From NCBI GenBank assembly GCA_019239975.1, contig JAFAZE010000120.1, positions 1 to 63,349 of the forward strand: a stretch of DNA of 63,349 bases, in the 5' to 3' direction. Positions within the stretch are counted from its first letter, which is position 1; each line of letters starts with the position of its first letter. The translations under genes and the position numbers were made by a program. Below the pieces are notes generated by a model, which saw nothing but the letters and a program-made list of their open reading frames with translations, had not been told where the DNA came from and did no database searches. This DNA is from Streptosporangiaceae bacterium (lineage in GTDB: Bacteria > Actinomycetota > Actinomycetes > Streptosporangiales > Streptosporangiaceae). Of this stretch, positions 59,261-63,349 are shown piece after piece.

Positions 59261-59769
59261 GCGTTCAGGACGATCGTGCTCTGGAACACCAGTCGCGCTG
59301 CGTGACGTTCACTGGCCGCGGCCATCGCGCGAAATCCGCCGTTTGCTCGGTTTGGTCGTGGCCTCCGTGCATCCTCGGTCGCGCATAGAACTTTCTGCGG
59401 ACCGAGGACGATCGGAAGAAGCTGCGCCTAGGAGGGTTCCGCGAAACTGTCCGCGCAGGTCAGGCAGGCCTTATGGCTGATCTGCGCGAACGCGTACCCC
59501 CCAGGATTCTATGATCGTTACCCCACGGCGGCGCGTGGACCGGCGGCTTGCGTGATGGGAAGCAAACGGTCAGCGCGGCGGGTCGAACTCCCTGAGGACG
59601 GCGGCTACATACGTAGCGAACCCTTCCAGCAAGGGCACCACTGAACCTTTTTCATCCTGATCTTGGGGCCCGCGAATGCCCTGATCAGGGACGGCGTGTC
59701 GCCTTGGTGCGTAGTGAAGCCCCTGGTAGTTGAGACGATCGACCAAGATCCGCATCTTCTGCCAAGGGG

Positions 59770-60074
59770 ATGCTTTTCTACCCTGCCGCTGTCTCGCCGG
59801 ACCCTCACCTACACCGCTGGGGTGATCCGCCGACAACGCGCCCAGATCGGCTCACCCTGGCGCAAGCTGAACCCTGGGCAGCAGGCCCTGCTCGTGCGGG
59901 CCTACCTGCGCAAAGGCGGCCAACCGGTCCCACGCCAAGCTGCGCGGTCCCGGCGAGCGCGCCAGCGCCCAGCTCAAGACCTGGCGTCTCCTGCGCAAGC
60001 TCCGCTGCTGCCCGTAGCAGGCCGGGCAGTTCGCCAACGCCATCCACGTCCTTCAAGCCCGCGAGCTTGCCTAG
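59770..60074 (+). pseudogene. IS5-type transposase remnant
   Basis: Starts MLFYPAAVS (ATG 59770, AAGGGG upstream), shifts frame near 59793 to RRTLTYTAGVIRRQRAQIGS, then PWRKLNPGQQALLVRAYLRK, the N-terminal helix-turn-helix part of an IS5-group DDE transposase. It then jumps near 59920 to the C-terminal end, SHAKLRGPGERASAQLKTWR then LLRKLRCCP, an in-frame TAG, QAGQFANAIHVLQARELA and a stop. The middle ~150-170 residues with the DDE catalytic core are deleted, so it is dead. Terminal inverted repeats were not identified. Confidence 0.8.
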
Positions 60075-60166
60075 CTTCACTTGATCCTGGCCAAGCGGCC
60101 TGGCCTGATGTGCGGCACGCTAGGCTGGGTGACCATCGTTTGCCTGCTGGAGGGATGGAGGGGCAG

Positions 60167-60847
60167 ATGACCGGCGGCGGCGTGCAGGAGATCGCGGCGG
60201 GGATCTGGTGCTGGCAGCGCCGCCCGCGGGGGTTGCGTCCTGGCGAGTTCGGCGCCAGAACCAGCTACGCGCTGACCGCAGGCGGCGAGACACTGCTCAT
60301 AGACCCGCTCGTGGACGGCGACGATGACCCGGCCCTGGGAGCTCTCGATGACCTCGTGAGCGGGCGCGCGCGGATCCTCATCAGCAAGCCGTTCCACACC
60401 CGCAGCGCCGAGCCGCTGTGGCGGCGCTACCGCCGTGCCAAGGCGCGCATCTACGGGCATCCGGGGGTGGCTACGCGGCTGGGTGATCCCTCCGGGTTCG
60501 AAGCCGTGACCGGCGATACCGACGTCGGTAGCGCCGCCCGCTTCCATCCGATCGGCAGCCCGCCCCGCTCGGAGCAGCCGATCGAGATCCCCGCCTGCCG
60601 TGCTCTCGTCTTCGGTGACGCCGTCGTCGAGACAGGCGACGGCCAGCTGCGGGTGTGGGACGACCCGCTAGACAGCGAACGCCGCCGCCACTGGTGGCAC
60701 GAACGTTACCTGCCGACGCTGGAGCCCTTGGCCGCCCTTGACATCGAGCACGTTCTCGTCACGCATGGCCGGGCTGTACTCAGCGAGGGCACGGCGGCGC
60801 TGCGCCGTGCGCTTGACCGCGAGCCGTGGCAGCGGCCGAAACGGTGA
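60167..60847 (+). CDS. MBL-fold-like protein lacking the metal-binding motif
   Basis: A 226-residue protein with the strand order of metallo-beta-lactamase-fold proteins (GGETLLIDPLVDGDD, CRALVFGDAVVETGDGQLRV, IEHVLVTHG). The signature HxHxDH is replaced by ISKPFHTRSAEPLW, so no dinuclear metal site can form in the usual way. The ATG at 60167 has GGAGGGG seven bases upstream. Function unknown; a binding or degenerate hydrolase role is possible. Confidence 0.75.
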   Translation: MTGGGVQEIAAGIWCWQRRPRGLRPGEFGARTSYALTAGGETLLIDPLVDGDDDPALGALDDLVSGRARILISKPFHTRSAEPLWRRYRRAKARIYGHPGVATRLGDPSGFEAVTGDTDVGSAARFHPIGSPPRSEQPIEIPACRALVFGDAVVETGDGQLRVWDDPLDSERRRHWWHERYLPTLEPLAALDIEHVLVTHGRAVLSEGTAALRRALDREPWQRPKR

Positions 60848-60994
60848 GCATCAGACGAAACCACCAGCACGGCCCGCGAAAGGGCTATACTCCCGCCGCG
60901 GGTGCGGCGACTGGTGCGCGTCCGGCTACACGTGGACCTGACCATCCTCGCCCGGCTCGCCAGCGCACTTTTGGCCACGCGGACCCCGTGGGTT

Positions 60995-61939
60995 TCAGAG
61001 GTGGAAGGCAGCGGTCATGGTCGGGGATGACGATGCCTGGCCGAGCTTGGGCAGGCCGAGCAGTTCCTCTGTGGTGCCCAGCAGTGAGTAGTGGCTGAAG
61101 AAGGTCCCGGAGGTGGCGCCGGCCGGGGTGCTCGGGCTGATCACGATCGTGGCCACCCGGCAGCTGGTGTCGGTGGTGGTGGTGTCGTCGCAGTCCTCGA
61201 TCGGGTAACCGCCCGAGCCTTCATCCCAGGTGATGAACACGGCGGTGGTCCCGGCCCGGTACTGCCTGCTGTTCAGGATGGCCGGCAGGTTGCCGGCGAT
61301 CCACGCGTCACCTTGCGCGATGGTGCCGTCGTGCATGTCATCGGTCAGGTTCGGGGTGATGAACGAGAACGCGGGCAGGGCGTTGTTCGCCAGGTCGGCG
61401 GCGAGCTGAGTGTACGGGACGTCATGGCTGGCGCACCCAGACAGCGACGTGTAGTACGGCGCGGGGTTGTGTCGCACCGCGTATTCGCCGGAGTCCGACA
61501 TGGCGCAGTTGGACGGCATCGATTCCTGGTAGGCCTTCCAGGTCTCACCCTGCCCGAAGATGCTCGGGGCCGAGGTGTCGCAGACCACCGAGACGTTGCA
61601 GTCCAGGAAGGACAGGACCGGCAGCTGGCCCTGAGCCAGGCCGGAGGTGGCAGCGAGGTAATTGGGCAAGCTGGGGTGCGTGGTGTTGTGGTAGCTGGTA
61701 GCGAGCCCGCAGCTGGCGGCGACGGAATTGATGTACGGCGCCTGGGATGTGTTGCCGATAATGTCGCCGAAGCTGTGGTTCTCCATCCAGATCCAGATGA
61801 CATGCTGGTAAGCATGCGGCGCGGTCGCGGTACCACAGGGTCCTGACACGGCAGCTGCCGGGGACGCGGCCGTCACCCCGCTCGCCGTTCCGATCGCCGC
61901 GAGCACGATGGCCGCCAGGAGAAGGAATCTGTTGCGCAC
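60995..61939 (-). CDS. Secreted phosphoesterase (acid phosphatase/phospholipase C-like)
   Basis: A 314-residue exported enzyme of the alkaline-phosphatase-superfamily phosphoesterase group. A signal peptide (residues ~1-30, FLLLAAIVLAAIGTASGVTA) precedes WIWMENHSFGDIIGNT with the nucleophile region, HPSLPNYLAATSG, TPNLTDDMHDGT and FITWDEGSGGYPIEDC. Several paired Cys residues suggest disulfides. GTG 61939 has GGGAGGGG four bases upstream, deciding the start over the ATG at 62110. It would release phosphate from extracellular esters. Confidence 0.9.
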   Translation of the reverse strand: MRNRFLLLAAIVLAAIGTASGVTAASPAAAVSGPCGTATAPHAYQHVIWIWMENHSFGDIIGNTSQAPYINSVAASCGLATSYHNTTHPSLPNYLAATSGLAQGQLPVLSFLDCNVSVVCDTSAPSIFGQGETWKAYQESMPSNCAMSDSGEYAVRHNPAPYYTSLSGCASHDVPYTQLAADLANNALPAFSFITPNLTDDMHDGTIAQGDAWIAGNLPAILNSRQYRAGTTAVFITWDEGSGGYPIEDCDDTTTTDTSCRVATIVISPSTPAGATSGTFFSHYSLLGTTEELLGLPKLGQASSSPTMTAAFHL

Positions 61940-61959
61940 AAGCCCCTCCCGGCGAACGC

Positions 61960-61979
61960 TGTCCCCCGCTCCGGGGACA
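61960..61979. promoter_or_regulatory. Hairpin upstream of the phosphoesterase gene
   Basis: TGTCCCC and GGGGACA, perfect 7-bp arms with a 6-base loop, lie ~20 bp upstream of the start codon and could affect initiation. The 295-bp gap 61940-62234 shows no convincing gene. Confidence 0.4.
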
Positions 61980-62234
61980 AGTGTGCCCGCGGCACGCCGC
62001 CGCGTCCACCAACTCCGGGAGAACACCATGTACCGAACTGGACAATCTGCTCCCGCACGTACCGCCACGGAATGGCGAACACACCCCTCCTCAAGGACAG
62101 CATCTGGCACGGCCGGGCTGGTGGTGGGGGTGGTTCTCGCCGGTGCGGGTCGCCGGGGCTGGCCTCGGGCGCTTGGCTGTTGCGTCTGCTGCCGGGGCCG
62201 GGGAGGGGCGGCTTGCCGGTTACCCGTGAGGCGG

Positions 62235-63349
62235 TCATGCTGGCGTGGTGATGCGCTGGATGTTGCCGGGCGCGAAGAACTTCGCGGGCGAGATGGTGCC
62301 GGCGATGACGCCGATGAACTGGTCGGTGTCGGCCTGGTTGCCGTGCAAGGCGGCGAGTAGGCGGCTCATCTGGGGGGCGGGCGGTTCAAGCGCGGCCCGC
62401 TGGCAGGTCAGCTCGTACATCGCCGTGGCCGCCTCGTCCCGGCGGCGCTGGTAGCCGGCCAGGGTGGTGGCGAGCGGCTGACGCCCGGCCAGGCCGGCGT
62501 CGATGGCCTCGGTCAGGAACTGAGCGTCGCGGAACGCGTCGCTGATGCCCTGAGCAGTCAGCGGATCCCGGTGATAGCCGGCGTCGCCGACCAGTGCCCA
62601 GCCCGGGCCGTAGGGGGTGCGGAAGTGGTTGGGCAGGTCGCCGGTGCCGACCAGGCGGGCAGCCCGCCGGCCGGCCCGCAGCCGCGCGGCCAGGCCGGGC
62701 ACCTGCGCCACCGCCGCCCACAGGTGTCCCTCGACATCGGTGCGGACGGACCCGAACTCAGCGCGGGGCCACTGGAGGAACACGCAGGCCTGGCCGTCGT
62801 TGGTCGGGAAGACCAAGATGACCCTCCGCGGCAGGAAGTAGCCCTCGATTTCCCCCGCGGCCTGCACGTCACTCCAGTAGGAGTAGTAAGCGCAGGTCAG
62901 TGCCGGCCGGGCGCGGTAGACGGACGCCGCCACAGCGCGTGCCACCAGGGAGCGCCGTCCGTCGGCCCCCACGACCAGGCGCGCCCGCTCGGTGACGGCA
63001 GCGCCGCCCCGGGCATGGCCGCGGATGCCCGCGATCTGCTCGCCGTCGGTCAGCATCTCGTCCACCCTGAAGGCAGGGCGCACCTCCGCGCCCGCCCGCG
63101 CGGCGGCTTGGACCAGGATCGTGTCCAGGATCATCCGGCGCGGCGCATACGACTCCCGGCCGCCGTCCAGCGGCGGGGGCGAGCCGGCCAGCACGGTGAT
63201 GCCGTAGTCGAACCGGAACCGGGGCACCGGCGGGCAGCCGGAGGCGATGACCTGGCCCAGCAGCCCCCACCGCCGGAGCATGGCCACGCCAGGCGGCTTG
63301 ACGAAATGAGTCGACAACGTGTCACTGGGGAAAGTGGCCCGGTCTACCA
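62235..63349 (-). CDS. FAD-dependent monooxygenase, C-terminal part
   Basis: About 371 residues of a group A flavoprotein monooxygenase; the N-terminal dinucleotide-binding GxGxxG is beyond the right edge and the frame is open to it (RATFPSDTLSTHFVKPPGV). The DG motif is LVVGADGRRSLVARA and the second FAD motif is GWALVGDAGYHRDPLTAQGI. It hydroxylates or epoxidises an aromatic or polyprenyl substrate using NAD(P)H and O2. Resemblance is to geranylgeranyl-reductase/PHBH-like enzymes; substrate unknown. Confidence 0.9.
   Translation of the reverse strand, partial: VDRATFPSDTLSTHFVKPPGVAMLRRWGLLGQVIASGCPPVPRFRFDYGITVLAGSPPPLDGGRESYAPRRMILDTILVQAAARAGAEVRPAFRVDEMLTDGEQIAGIRGHARGGAAVTERARLVVGADGRRSLVARAVAASVYRARPALTCAYYSYWSDVQAAGEIEGYFLPRRVILVFPTNDGQACVFLQWPRAEFGSVRTDVEGHLWAAVAQVPGLAARLRAGRRAARLVGTGDLPNHFRTPYGPGWALVGDAGYHRDPLTAQGISDAFRDAQFLTEAIDAGLAGRQPLATTLAGYQRRRDEAATAMYELTCQRAALEPPAPQMSRLLAALHGNQADTDQFIGVIAGTISPAKFFAPGNIQRITTPA

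Noticed and set aside
59570..59836. 88-codon frame on the minus strand next to the transposase remnant
   Set aside because: It overlaps the transposase start region antisense and has no domain or good start site.
61908..62360. 150-codon plus-strand frame between the last two genes
   Set aside because: Antisense to the ends of two well-supported genes, low-complexity composition.

Overview
The window is about 63 kb of very GC-rich DNA. Its codons end almost always in G or C, GTG and TTG starts are common, and the gene content is that of an actinomycete: an aa3-type cytochrome oxidase cluster, HtrA-like proteases with Gly/Tyr/Pro-rich N-termini, deazaflavin-dependent nitroreductase-type and DUF397 proteins, and a SigK/RskA-like sigma/anti-sigma pair. 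A Streptosporangiales-like or related filamentous actinomycete is the best guess; no 16S or other decisive marker is present. I recognised no rRNA, tRNA or CRISPR array.

Layout. 1-7.4 kb: the end of an acyl-CoA ligase, a secreted LolA-like protein with an ABC transporter, a two-component system and an ABM/SnoaL-type protein. 7.4-14.4 kb: repeats, then a leftward oxidase operon (CuA-like membrane protein, ctaC, ctaD, ctaE, small membrane protein, ctaB). 14.4-17.9 kb: a rightward response regulator, histidine kinase, TlpA-type thioredoxin and unknown anchored protein. 17.9-25.1 kb: three HtrA/PDZ proteases around an orphan histidine kinase. 25-30 kb: dapE, an aminotransferase, an SGNH hydrolase and a beta-propeller lipoprotein. 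30-33.3 kb: repeat arrays, a HAD phosphatase, anti-sigma and ECF sigma genes. 33.3-35 kb: a membrane-anchored molybdopterin oxidoreductase.

35-49 kb is a potassium region: a 29-residue membrane peptide, kdpFABC, a KdpE-like regulator, a wrecked Ser/Thr kinase gene, kdpD and kdpE, then a VapBC module, an SDR and a KimA-type potassium transporter preceded by a short upstream ORF. 49-54 kb holds a LacI regulator, an Lrp regulator and a surface protein with a sorting signal next to its probable class F sortase. 54-63 kb is accessory and partly decayed: GC-rich repeats and hairpins, a DUF397 stub, ArsR/SRPBCC, a nitroreductase-like gene, MFS and IS5-type transposase remnants, a glycoside-hydrolase-like protein, TetR, a metal-site-less MBL-like protein, a secreted phosphoesterase and the C-terminal part of a FAD monooxygenase that runs off the right edge.

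Features that stand out are the divergent CuA-like protein heading the oxidase operon, three copies of a hairpin unit that includes the ctaB stop codon, a 24-bp GGGGCC...GGCCCC repeat family found at both 7.7 kb and 33 kb, a Cys pair bracketing an insert in the PDZ domains of the proteases, and two genes (kinase at 4943, HAD at 30746) whose frames have no stop before running through the whole convergent neighbour.
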